A stretch of 64,000 nucleotides of DNA from Rickettsia akari str. Hartford (GTDB lineage Bacteria > Pseudomonadota > Alphaproteobacteria > Rickettsiales > Rickettsiaceae). The stretch is from the NCBI RefSeq assembly GCF_000018205.1, contig NC_009881.1:992001-1056000 (forward strand), in the 5' to 3' direction. Each line of letters opens with the position of its first letter. Positions within the stretch are counted from its first letter, which is position 1. This document shows, in pieces, positions 41,207 through 50,225 of this stretch. Under the pieces are notes generated by a model. The model saw only the letters and a list, made by a program, of their open reading frames with translations, was not told where the DNA came from and did not search any database. The position numbers and the translations under genes are program-made.

Positions 41207-41617
41207 CTACAGTTTGTTATAAAATATATCTGATTTAATATCTCTACAACCTAATAATGCATCTTTACAATGCGTTATTGTATTTATAAACTCATGGAAT
41301 GCAGAAGAGTTGGAGAATACCTCCGGTTCATAACTCTCCCAATAATTCTCTGCTTCTTCTATGTGATTACAAACATGCTTTAACTTTCTACCGAAATATT
41401 TAGGAATATTACACAAATTTTTTGCCCAGCTCCATACCATAAAATAGTTAGGATTGAAATCAGTATGATCTATAAGAGGAGTTAATTTAAAATACTTCAA
41501 TAAATTAGAAAAGTGATTTATGAGTTTATGAAAGACTAACACTTCATTTTGTACGTAATTCTCATCATCAAATTTATATATTTTTATGCATACTAGTATC
41601 TCTTTTGCAAGTTCCAT
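41207..41617 (-). CDS. Hypothetical protein
   Basis: 136 residues, not recognised. Soluble, with several Cys/His and Trp (YFMVWSWAKNLCNIPKYFGR, HIEEAENYWESYEPEVFSNS). No signal peptide. It may be the surviving 3' part of a longer gene, since the stretch upstream (41618-41830, minus) still reads LSYILSYLIDWNDAYPIEDA and DLITIKLIPFIIPNFHLLV before a TGG/TGA-type break. Expression is uncertain. Confidence 0.45.
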   Translation of the reverse strand: MELAKEILVCIKIYKFDDENYVQNEVLVFHKLINHFSNLLKYFKLTPLIDHTDFNPNYFMVWSWAKNLCNIPKYFGRKLKHVCNHIEEAENYWESYEPEVFSNSSAFHEFINTITHCKDALLGCRDIKSDIFYNKL

Positions 41618-42053
41618 ATAACGAGAAGATGAAAATTGGGTATTATAAAAGGTATAAGTTTGATTGTTATTAAGTCATTATTTATTATTTGTGCATCTTC
41701 AATTGGATATGCGTCATTCCAATCAATTAAATAGGACAATATATAACTTAAGGCAGCTAATTGCATGCTTGGTGACTAGTTTATAGGATTGCAAGAAGAC
41801 CAAATGCTATAACACTACATATTTAATAATTTCCTTATTATTTTGCATTTATTATATCCTGTTTAGGTTAAGGAAATATATTAAATGACTTTGTAAAAGA
41901 TAATAAAGTTTTATTAAAAATCATTAATAATTTGGCGATAATTTTATGAATTATACATGTCTTTATATACTGTAAATAGTAACATTAAAAACTTGTTTAC
42001 TTCTGCTAGTTTCATACTTAAGATATTTCTATATTAAGTAGAAACTTCTGTTT
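41618..42053. other. Decayed sequence, no intact gene
   Basis: 436 bases between a hypothetical gene and a helicase-like fragment. The minus strand holds a broken frame (YLIDWNDAYPIEDAQIINND) that could belong to the gene at 41207. The rest is AT-rich with no recognisable signal. Confidence 0.4.
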
Positions 42054-42590
42054 ATGTACAATCAATCCGATGAGCACATCAAATCTATTTTAGATGTATG
42101 GAAGATTATTGAAGTACTGACTCCCAATAAAAACGAAAATTTAAATAGATATTTTGAAATCATTAGAAGTAATACAGATAAAAAAGATAATTTTAGTTGC
42201 CGGCTTGATGAGCAAGAAAAGCTTTTTTGCTTGAAAGATGCACCGTTTAAAAAGCTATATAAAACATAACTCGGTATTGAACTCAACATTAATCTTAATG
42301 AAAATAAGGTAGCCGTTCATTGGCATGTTTATTTAGGATATTTAAAATGGTCAGCAGCTGAAATTGATCTTTTAAAGAAAATAGGTATGAAAAGACAGTT
42401 TGCATGTAAATCTAATTTCCTTATAAAATAAAGGAAACATGGCGATAATTTGTATTTGCGAACCTAAATTTGAAAGGCGAAAACCTTGATGACTCCTTTA
42501 CTTTCCCGGAAGGTAAACTACAAGAATTGGATAACTGTCGAGACGCTTGCATGGTGGATGGTACGTTATGCGAACCTTGAACGAGTATAG
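42054..42590 (+). pseudogene. Unknown protein, broken N-terminal part
   Basis: Opens MYNQSDEHIKSILDVWKIIE, VLTPNKNENLNRYFEIIRSN and LDEQEKLFCLKDAPFKKLYK, then a TAA, then LGIELNINLNENKVAVHWHV and YLGYLKWSAAEIDLLKKIGM before further shifts (ITVETLAWWMVRYANLERV). The layout resembles the start of large AAA/helicase-type proteins, but I cannot name the family with confidence. The remaining part of the gene is not in the window. Confidence 0.5.
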
Positions 42591-42748
42591 ATTAGCCTTG
42601 ATTCAGGCTATGCTTAAGTTTTGTTATATCTACTTTGAAAACGATTAATTTTAAAATATGGTTTATTACCCATATAAATATATGGGCATTTATTATAGAA
42701 CTCAGTATTATTAAATTAATCGATTAAAGGCTAAAAAAGCATTCTTCT

Positions 42749-43022
42749 TTTGAATGGGATGAAGAAAAAAAATAATATTAATATTGCGAAGCATAATGTA
42801 AGCTTTTATGAAACTCAAAAAGCTTTTCTAGATATATAAAGGATCCTTCTTAAGGATATGGACCATAGTATTACAGAAAAAAGATATTTTTGTTTAGGTC
42901 AAGTTAATGGTAATATTTTAACAGTCCATTTCATGTTTTGAGGTAATCATATAAGAATTTTTGGAACAGAATACTGGCTTAAAGGTAAGAGAATTTATGA
43001 GCAAGAGAATAAAATACAATGA
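42749..43022 (+). pseudogene. BrnT-type toxin, inactivated
   Basis: FEWDEEK, a frameshift in an A run, then NINIAKHNVSFYETQKAFLD, TAA, KDMDHSITEKRYFCLGQVNG, NILTVHFMF, TGA, GNHIRIFGTEYWLKGKRIYE. This is BrnT from start to end (EWD..K...N..KH..SF.E...F.D, ERY..IG, L.V.F..R, IRIISA..A...E). One shift and two nonsense codons. Its last 26 bases overlap the antitoxin start. Confidence 0.85.
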
Positions 43023-43242
43023 TGTGGCAACAGTGGAAGTAACAATAGTAAAAGATTTCTTACCACATCCTAGAGAACTGTTATTAAAAGATGATTCTGT
43101 AAAAGTAACCATTTCTTTAAGTAAAGAGAGCGTAGAATTCTTTAAATCAGAAGCAGCCAGTGCACATGTCCCTTATCAAAAAATGATTAGAATGTTACTA
43201 GATAAATATACTAAGCATTATAAAGAAAATAAAAGAGCATAG
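42997..43242 (+). CDS. brnA: BrnA-type antitoxin
   Basis: 81 residues from the ATG at 42997 (MSKRIKYNDVATVEVTIVKD). The C-terminal ribbon-helix-helix reads DSVKVTISLSKESVEFFKSE followed by VPYQKMIRMLLDKYTKHYKE. BrnA neutralises BrnT and represses the operon. Its toxin partner upstream is dead while this frame is fully open, so it is an orphan antitoxin. Placed just before tRNA-Ser on the other strand. Confidence 0.85.
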   Translation: MSKRIKYNDVATVEVTIVKDFLPHPRELLLKDDSVKVTISLSKESVEFFKSEAASAHVPYQKMIRMLLDKYTKHYKENKRA

Positions 43243-43245
43243 AGC

Positions 43246-43337
43246 TGGCGGAGAGAGAGGGATTCGAACCCTCGATACGGTATGACCCGTATAACGGTTT
43301 AGCAAACCGCCGCCTTCGGCCACTCGGCCATCTCTCC
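43246..43337 (-). tRNA. tRNA-Ser (anticodon GCU)
   Basis: On the minus strand: acceptor GGAGAGA/TCTCTCC, D arm TGGCCGAGTGGCCGAAGGC, anticodon loop in GGTTTGCTAAACC (GCU), a long variable arm (TATACGGGTCATACCGTA), T arm GAGGGTTCGAATCCCTC, and an encoded CCA. 92 bases, class II as expected for serine. Confidence 0.97.
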
Positions 43338-43420
43338 GGTTATTGCTTAACTTTATATCATCTAAATTATAAAATTTCTAGAATTATTTTATAATGCTTC
43401 TAACTAAATATAATCATTTC

Positions 43421-44053
43421 ACGGCTTGACAGAATCGCCAATAACTAAAGCTTCCGTATCATAACCGGGCAGTCCCTTAAATTTAAGATCCCAATAACTA
43501 GTTAAACCATCCCAACTACAGACATGTTTAATATATTTATAACAATGCTCAGCCTCTATTTTGTAGTTTCAATAGTTGTGTTATCCTCACAAATATTAAA
43601 AAGTTGCTCGGTTATATAATAAATAGATTTGATATCGTTTTTATATTTACCTATTAGGTAATCTATAATTTCGACGCGTTGTTGTAGGCTAAGATTGTAA
43701 GAGCTCGCAGTTAGCAGCTTTACCCAACCATCTTTATCGTTACAAATATTAAAAAGTTGTACGGCTGCAGGACAAATAAATTCGGTATTATTTTTATATT
43801 TATCTACTAAGTACTTTATAATGTCGTTTCACTTGTTTAAACTCAGATGACAAGAGTCTAAAATTAACAATTTTACAAAATCATCATTATCGCTACAAAT
43901 GCTAAATAGTATTTCTGAATATTCTTCGCTAAGATTATTAAATAATTTCTGATATTTTACTAACAATCTATTCCAAGTTATTGCTTCAATATCGACAAAA
44001 TGATTATAATTTTTAGGCTGGTAATCTAATTCATAATACGTCAATGGTACCAT
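43421..44053 (-). pseudogene. Repeat protein of unknown family, broken
   Basis: The first 74 codons are open (MVPLTYYELDYQPKNYNHFV to CHLSLNK), then a TGA, then DIIKYLVDKYKNNTEFICPA, AAVQLFNICNDKDGWVKLLT, SSYNLSLQQRVEIIDYLIGK, YITEQLFNICEDN, ending LPGYDTEALVIGDSVKP. A unit of about 40 residues (LFNICxDxDxxVKLLxxSxxLSL, IIxYLxxKYKN) repeats three times, giving an alpha-solenoid-like pattern. Family unknown. Confidence 0.55.
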
Positions 44054-44649
44054 AAAGTTGAGGTTATCTAAATTTTGATGATATTTTATATATCTGCTAC
44101 TAGCTCACAATCTAGTTTTCTAATATCATTTACTATATTACCTATATACCGTGTGATCTACATATTAAATATTTAAATCTTCAAATGTAATAACTTGCCC
44201 TTTGATTATTGTATAGTTTTTAATTATAGATTCTTCATAGTTAGCAATAATATAAATTTTCGGATTATATATCTTTAAAATTATTGCGCAGCATATTTTT
44301 TACTGCTTTTACCGTATTGTGATTTAGATAATCAAGCTCTAGCATATGAATATTGGTAAGTAGTAAACTTGCATTATCTATCTTATCAAAAGGAACAACA
44401 TACCATGGGTATTCACATTCTTTAATGCATCCTTTAATAAGAGTAATTTTTGAAACATTCTTCTTTTAAAAATGTATCATTAGTATATGCTAAAGCTAAA
44501 TTTTCATAACCCTCTAACATTATCTAAATAGCTCTGCCAATCACTAGTTAATAATTCTAGCCATTGCTTAAAAAACTACAACTAATTTTCATATAATAAT
44601 ATTATTGAGTTAATTTAAAAGCTTTATAAATCAGAAGTTATTAGAGGTG
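44054..44649 (-). other. Decayed 5' extension of the repeat-protein gene
   Basis: 596 bases without an open gene. The minus strand reads LEGYENLALAYTNDTFLKEE, KECEYPWYVVPFDKIDNASL and LTNIHMLELDYLNHNTVKAV in different frames, so the gene at 43421 was once longer. Confidence 0.5.
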
Positions 44650-45594
44650 TTATTTGCTAACGTTCTCTAAAAAATTCTGTAGTTCTTCTAAATTACTAAT
44701 ATTACTTAATTTATATGGATAATTAATTTTCCGTAGCATATTGGTTAGTACGTTTCCTGCCCCTATTTCTACTATATGGGTTACATCTAGCTGATTAAAT
44801 AGCTTTAAAGTTTCACGCCATCTAACTCGTCTACATATCTGAAGAATTAAATTTTGTTTGATTTCGGTAGGATCTAGAGTAAGTTTTGCAGTACAATTTT
44901 GGATTATCGGTATTATAGGCTTATTAATTACAGATTTATCAAGAGCTACTCGCATTTTTTCTTCTGCAGGCTTCATTAAGCTACAATGAAATGGAGCACT
45001 GACTTTCAGTTTTATCGCTTTATAACCTAAATCTTTAATTATACTAATAGCATGATCGATAGCTGTGGTTTTACCGCTAATAACTATTTGTCCTTTGATA
45101 TTATCGTTGGCAATTTGGCATACATTTATTTTGTTGATATCTTCTAATATTTCTTCAAGTTTTTGAAGCGGAATATTGATACAAGCTGCCATGCTTCCCT
45201 CACCTTCGGGACATGCTTCTTGCATAGATGTACTACGTATATGAAGTAGCTTTGCTGCTGTCTCAAGGCTAATACTTTCGGTACTACATAAAGCACTATA
45301 TTCACCTAGCGAATGACCGGCAGCATAATCGCAAAAACTATCCAAATTTTTACCTGTTTCAGCTTTGATAATATTTATTATTGCCATAGATACTGCCATT
45401 AATGCCGGTTGTGCGTTAGTGGTTAAGGTAAGTTCTGCAGAAGGTCCATTAAAAATTATATTAGTGAGCTTTCGATTTAGTACTTCATTAACGACTTGAA
45501 AAGTTTCTTTGGCGGGTTTAAAATTATCATAAAAATCCTTCCCCATGCCGATCAATTGCGCACCTTGACCGGGGAAGATAAAAGCTGTTTTCAT
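44650..45594 (-). CDS. fabD: Malonyl-CoA:ACP transacylase
   Basis: Loads malonate onto acyl carrier protein for fatty acid synthesis. 314 residues. FIFPGQGAQLIGMGKDFYDN at the start, the nucleophile Ser in AAGHSLGEYSALCSTESISL, and the catalytic His in VSAPFHCSLMKPAEEKM. It lies apart from the recA-fabG-acpP-fabF cluster at 61-64 kb. Confidence 0.96.
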   Translation of the reverse strand: MKTAFIFPGQGAQLIGMGKDFYDNFKPAKETFQVVNEVLNRKLTNIIFNGPSAELTLTTNAQPALMAVSMAIINIIKAETGKNLDSFCDYAAGHSLGEYSALCSTESISLETAAKLLHIRSTSMQEACPEGEGSMAACINIPLQKLEEILEDINKINVCQIANDNIKGQIVISGKTTAIDHAISIIKDLGYKAIKLKVSAPFHCSLMKPAEEKMRVALDKSVINKPIIPIIQNCTAKLTLDPTEIKQNLILQICRRVRWRETLKLFNQLDVTHIVEIGAGNVLTNMLRKINYPYKLSNISNLEELQNFLENVSK

Positions 45595-45802
45595 ATTTTG
45601 TATTATCGATTGAGTCTGTTAATGGATATTATTAAAATTTTCTAAAATAGTCAAATTATTTTAAGCATTTAAAAACGGTTTTTCAATTGTGACGCTACAT
45701 ATAATTTTTACAAAAGTATTAATTTTGCTTAGCTCTATAACTTGATTACTTCCAACTAGTACTATAAATTAAACTAAGAAAATATAAACAATAAAATTAG
45801 TG
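45595..45802. other. Intergenic, nothing recognised
   Basis: AT-rich spacer upstream of fabD (whose promoter should be here) and of a dead gene on the other strand. Confidence 0.4.
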
Positions 45803-46523
45803 ATGAAGGTAAAAGAACATTTTAAAAAAGTTAGCAAGTACAGCTTTTGGTCCGTGGCTTGCTGCATTTCAAAAATGATTTAGTAACGAGGAATTAGAAG
45901 CAACAATACTGAATATAAAGCAAAAGGAATCTTAAAAGCTAGAGGTTAATAAAAAAGATTTAGTATCTAATAATGTTATTGAAATTGAACAAAAAGATAT
46001 AATAGAGAATGCAATTTCAGGAGCTAACTAATATAAAGAAAATATAAGTTTGGTATTGACCATAATTACCAATATTAAATTAGAAAAATTTGCAGAATTT
46101 ATCTCTAATTTACCGAAAAAACATAGTGAATTTAAGGATTACTTTCGTAGTGAAGCACAAAAAGATATTTTTTAAGAAGATGCTTATAAAAAAGTTGTTA
46201 ATAAAGGTAAATTAGTTAAAAAACTCTAAAACTTATATAAATATAATCATGAAAAAATAGAACGAAATGTTCATGAATTAGAAGCTTATTTAGGTTCATA
46301 TGAATATAAGTGTGATATTACTAAATCTGATTTATTAGGGCATGATTATTACTATAATGCATAAATTATTATGCTATCTGAAGTAGCGGTTTCAATAAAA
46401 ATCTTATTAATTTTCTTATGACAATATTTAAATATAAATGATTTAAATTTAGGATATAGTAGTTAAATTGAAATCAAAAATATTTAAGTTGAAATTTAAA
46501 TAAATGTTACTACTATTATGTAA
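45803..46523 (+). pseudogene. Unknown ~240-residue protein, about ten nonsense codons
   Basis: MKVKEHFKK, a one-base shift, then in a single frame LASTAFGPWLAAFQK, NEELEATILNIKQKES, NVIEIEQKDIIENAISGAN, ISLVLTIITNIKLEKFAEFI, HEKIERNVHELEAYLGSYEY, KSDLLGHDYYYNA and SEVAVSIKILLIFL. Eight stops are TAA where CAA (Gln) would fit and two are TGA where TGG (Trp) would fit. So the decay is almost purely by C-to-T changes. The layout is a helical protein with a C-terminal membrane segment; family not recognised. Confidence 0.55.
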
Positions 46524-46550
46524 TGTAAACTAAACTCTATAAAATTAATA

Positions 46551-47072
46551 ATGTTTGATCAGTCAAATATCTTATATACTCTGTTAATAAGTATTTTTAT
46601 CTTTCTTGTTATAATCGTTATTTCTAAAATATCAAAATATAAAAGGACCTTAAAAGAAAAAATTTAAGTATTATACAATTTTATCTAGATAACAAATTGC
46701 TTCATAATCATTTGAATAAAAATCTTAAAAGCCCTAGAACTGAGAATTATGCTAATGCTTTTTTAGAAAATATCAAATATGATTTGACATTAAATGATAT
46801 AAGGATGATCTAGCAGGAAGAGCTAGTAGGTGATCAGGAGCTAAGGAGTTTATTTCAAAGATAAGTTAGAAGAAGTTGCTGCATCTTTGAGATAAAACAA
46901 AAAAAGATATAACAGCTTTGTATGAGGTGCTGCATGCTAATAAAGAGTCTCAGAACCAAGAAGCACATAGATTATATATATTTATTTACCGCCTGATCAA
47001 ATAAAGAAGCAAGACGCCAAAAGACTTATTGATGTAAAATCTCCGTACAAATTTACTAAGGCAGAAATTTAA
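46551..47072 (+). pseudogene. Unknown membrane-anchored protein, broken
   Basis: MFDQSNILYTLLISIFIFLV with IIVISKISKY forms an N-terminal membrane segment; after a shift IIQFYLDNKLLHNHLNKNLK, TENYANAFLENIKYDLTLND and further on DITALYEVLHANKESQNQEA. Multiple shifts and stops. Not recognised. Confidence 0.45.
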
Positions 47073-47269
47073 ATACTGGATATTTATATACATTTAGTGC
47101 AGTTATTTAATACTAGCTTGGAGTAAGCTAGGAAGTAATTGCTAAAAGCTGGAATAACATTAAGGACATTTTCCGATACATGCATCCATTCTTTAACAAT
47201 AGCTAATTGACTTTTTTAAAAAATTAATTAAAACCTTCCTCAAGAATAGCAATAATGTTATTCTTGATT

Positions 47270-47490
47270 GTAGAAGTCCTTTATCACAGATGGTTAGCAT
47301 TATCCATTTAAAAATGCTCCTCAACTTTGTCATGGTTGGTGTGATTTTAGCTATGTTCAGGGTTTAAAGTACAAATTTTAAACCTAAAAGCTATATAACT
47401 GTTCTGTGACAGTTCTTCTAATGCCCCAACCACCCAAGGTCAAAATCTTTGGCGGTTGAAACTTGAGCAATTTAAGTTTGGGAGCATTTA
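47270..47490 (+). ncRNA. Candidate structured RNA repeat, copy 2
   Basis: Hairpin 1 TCAACT/GGTTGG (47321-47339), hairpin 2 GGTTTAAAG/TTTTAAACC (47361-47384), hairpin 3 CAACCACCCAAGG/TCTTTGGCGGTTG (47428-47458), then AAACTTGAGCAATTTAAGTT. The stems differ in base but not in pairing from the copy at 58.6 kb. A short decayed frame for a helical peptide follows, as at 58.8 kb. Confidence 0.45.
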
Positions 47491-47511
47491 AGTGTTAAAT
47501 CAAGGTAAAAA

Positions 47512-47664
47512 AGCATTTACGATAGAGTATTAGATTCTACTGAACAAGAGATAAATATGCTAAAAGATGAAATTGCATTTTTATTAAGAAATCCTTTCAC
47601 AAAAGAAGATATAGAGAGAATTGAGTAACGTTTAGGAGAGTTGGAAAGCCGAATAATGACTTAA
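47512..47664 (+). pseudogene. Small helical protein following the structured repeat
   Basis: YDRVLDSTEQEINMLKDEIA, FLLRNPFTKEDIERIE, TAA, RLGELESRIMT. Its paralogue at 58800 shares EIxxLxxEIxxLL..P....DIERIEQRLxxL. The TAA again stands where CAA (Gln) is read in the paralogue. Family not recognised; it could be a small accessory protein of a mobile element. Confidence 0.5.
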
Positions 47665-47675
47665 TAAAGCAGCTG

Positions 47676-50132
47676 TTAATCAAAAGTTTGCTTGACTATT
47701 TCATACCAGCAATTTTCAGGAGTGTTAGATTTATTACTAAAACCGCATATAATTAGCCGGTCTTTAGCTCTTGTCATTGCAACATAGAGTAGTCTTATAT
47801 ATTCTTGCAAATCTTGTAATTTTGCAGCTTCTTTTAATTCTTGTAGGAACTCCGGCGTATCTACAATATTAGCAGAGAAGAACATTTCCCCTTTATCGTC
47901 CCAAATAAATTGATTGCTACTTACAGGCAAAGTAGTAGAATCGCATAATATAACAATAGGAGCTTCAAGTCCTTTAGAGCCGTGTACGGTCATTACTCTT
48001 ATTTTATCTGAATGCTCCATATCACGTTTGATGTAGATATCGTTATTCTCAAACCAAGCAACGAAGCCTTGCAGTGAATTATCTATATCATTTGCATAGT
48101 GTTTGCTTAACGTTAATAGCTCATTTATCATATCATCACTATCATCATCGTAAAGCTCTCGTAAATTTAGATTATGCACCACTAAATCAAAGAAATTCTC
48201 AACAGTCGATATTTTATAAATTTCAATTAGGGCATTTAACTTAGCGTATATTGCTTCACAAGCAGATAGATTATCCCATAAACTATTATCGTTTTTATTT
48301 ATAAGAAGTACGTATAATTGCTTTTCGTTAATGCCGATAATCGGTGATTTTAGTAAACCGGCAAGGTTTAGATCATCATCTGGTAGTAATACAAATTTAG
48401 CCACGGACATTAAATCCATTATAGTTAGATTTTCTTTAATATTAATTCTATCGCTTATCTCAACGTTAAGCTTAGCGTTACTAAGTTCTTTTATAAGATT
48501 ATTGCTAAATTCATCTCTCTTTCTTACTAATATTATGAAATCTTTTTCAGATATTGTGCTTACGGTAGACGGTAAAATTTCTTTGCTTTCTATTTGTTCT
48601 TGTATGAAATTTACAATTTTTTCTATAAGTAAATCAGCAGCAGATTTAGAATGTTCATAATCTTCAGGCAATGCCCAAAAAAGCTCTTCTTGTTTTTCAC
48701 TCATTACTAAAGGCCAAATTGTCACTAGGCCTTGATGTGTACGACATGAGGATATTAAAGGATTATCCGCAAGGAATAAACTAGGGTAATTGGATTTTAT
48801 ATTTTTCAAAACATTATGAGTAAATTGTAAAATCTCTGCACATGATCTATAAGAAAATTCAAGGGTGATATTTTTGAATTTTTTATTAGCACTTGTAAGG
48901 TTTGCTTTTAGTTGCTCCTTTACTAAGCTGAAATTATGAAGATCAGACCCTTGAAAACTGAAGATGGACTGTTTATCGTCACCAACTATAAAGGTACTAT
49001 TACTTGGTTTATCTGCCGCATTAAACGCTGTTATTAAAGTAGTGATAATATTCCACTGCGGGGGGCTTGTGTCCTGTGCTTCGTCAACAAGAATGTGTTT
49101 TATCTCGTTTTCAAGCTTGTGCAACAACCACTCATGCGTAGTGTTATTATTCAGCAATTTTTCGGTGTAGTAAATTAGATCATCGTAATCGAGTAAATTA
49201 TTTTCTTCTTTATATGAATCGTATTTTTTTAAAATAATATGAGCAAGTTTAGTAAGTAAGTTCGTATGATATTCTAGCTTCTCTATGCGATGCAACTCAT
49301 CTAAACGGTAAATTTCAGAGATAATTTTTTCTAGCTCTAGCAATAATTTAGGATATTTTCTTCTTAATTCTTTCGATAAAAGGCTTTTACGTTTTTTTCC
49401 GTCTTTTGTAAAAAAGATTTCTTTCGGCTCTATTTCCAAATCATATTCTGCAAATAAGCTTTTTACCTTATCGTAAATATTATTTAATTCCACAAACGCT
49501 AATCTTTTATTATATATTTCATTTGGAATAGTTTTATGAGTAAATAACTTCTTGAATTTAATTTTCTGATCGATTATTTCATTAAAAATATCTTGCAGGG
49601 TTATTTCATGAAAGCGGTTAAGTAAAATTTTAATGAAGTCATTATGCTCATCACTTAAGTAGATTTCATTTCTGATATTTAGGAAGATATCTTGTAATTT
49701 AGTTTCTTCAAGAATTTTAAATTCCGGTGTGATACCTGCTTCTAAAGGAAAAGTGTTAAGGATTTTTTGACAAAATGCATGAATTGTATAGATATTTAAA
49801 GGCTCGTTGCTCTTTAGTATTTTATCGTATAAAGTTTTTGCATTTTCTATTTCTTGAGGTAGCGGCTTATTACCACTCATTAAGAAGAGTTCATTTTCTA
49901 AATTTTCTGCATCACAAAGAGAAAGATGTTTAAGCTTACTATTAATTCTTGCTTTCATCTCTATAGCTGCAGAATTAGTAAAAGTAAGACATAAAATATT
50001 GGTAGGTTCTACGCCTGTTATTAACAAACGTAAAAATCGATCGGTCAGGATTTTGGTTTTACCTGTACCGGCAGATGCCGATACCCACACAGAATAATTA
50101 GGATCGGAGGCTTGTTGTTGTAGATTGCTCAT
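47676..50132 (-). CDS. addA: UvrD-like helicase, AddA family, short form
   Basis: 818 residues. Superfamily 1 helicase motifs: SVWVSASAGTGKTKILTDRF (motif I), LCLTFTNSAAIEMKARI (Ia), ILVDEAQDTSPPQWNII (II), FIVGDDKQSIFSFQGSD (III), LEFSYRS (IV), IRVMTVHGSKGLEAPIVILC (V) and LLYVAMTRAKDRLIICG (VI). Full AddA has about 1150 residues with a C-terminal RecB-like nuclease; here the protein ends shortly after motif VI (YEIVKQTFD), so the nuclease and its 4Fe-4S region are absent. addB is not in the window. It may act as a helicase alone. Confidence 0.85.
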   Translation of the reverse strand: MSNLQQQASDPNYSVWVSASAGTGKTKILTDRFLRLLITGVEPTNILCLTFTNSAAIEMKARINSKLKHLSLCDAENLENELFLMSGNKPLPQEIENAKTLYDKILKSNEPLNIYTIHAFCQKILNTFPLEAGITPEFKILEETKLQDIFLNIRNEIYLSDEHNDFIKILLNRFHEITLQDIFNEIIDQKIKFKKLFTHKTIPNEIYNKRLAFVELNNIYDKVKSLFAEYDLEIEPKEIFFTKDGKKRKSLLSKELRRKYPKLLLELEKIISEIYRLDELHRIEKLEYHTNLLTKLAHIILKKYDSYKEENNLLDYDDLIYYTEKLLNNNTTHEWLLHKLENEIKHILVDEAQDTSPPQWNIITTLITAFNAADKPSNSTFIVGDDKQSIFSFQGSDLHNFSLVKEQLKANLTSANKKFKNITLEFSYRSCAEILQFTHNVLKNIKSNYPSLFLADNPLISSCRTHQGLVTIWPLVMSEKQEELFWALPEDYEHSKSAADLLIEKIVNFIQEQIESKEILPSTVSTISEKDFIILVRKRDEFSNNLIKELSNAKLNVEISDRINIKENLTIMDLMSVAKFVLLPDDDLNLAGLLKSPIIGINEKQLYVLLINKNDNSLWDNLSACEAIYAKLNALIEIYKISTVENFFDLVVHNLNLRELYDDDSDDMINELLTLSKHYANDIDNSLQGFVAWFENNDIYIKRDMEHSDKIRVMTVHGSKGLEAPIVILCDSTTLPVSSNQFIWDDKGEMFFSANIVDTPEFLQELKEAAKLQDLQEYIRLLYVAMTRAKDRLIICGFSNKSNTPENCWYEIVKQTFD

Positions 50133-50147
50133 TTATGTATCGCTTAC

Positions 50148-50225
50148 TGTCACCACGTGGCTTGACCACGTGGTCCAGTCTTTTTAATTATTTTTCTGGA
50201 TCCAGCGATCAAGTCGTGGGATGAC
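50148..50225. repeat. RPE-like repeat, family B, overlapping the surf1 3' end
   Basis: ACTGTCACCACGTGGCTTGA and CGATCAAGTCGTGGGATGAC arms with TTTCTGGATCCAG between; the last 42 bases are translated in the Surf1 tail. Confidence 0.85.
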
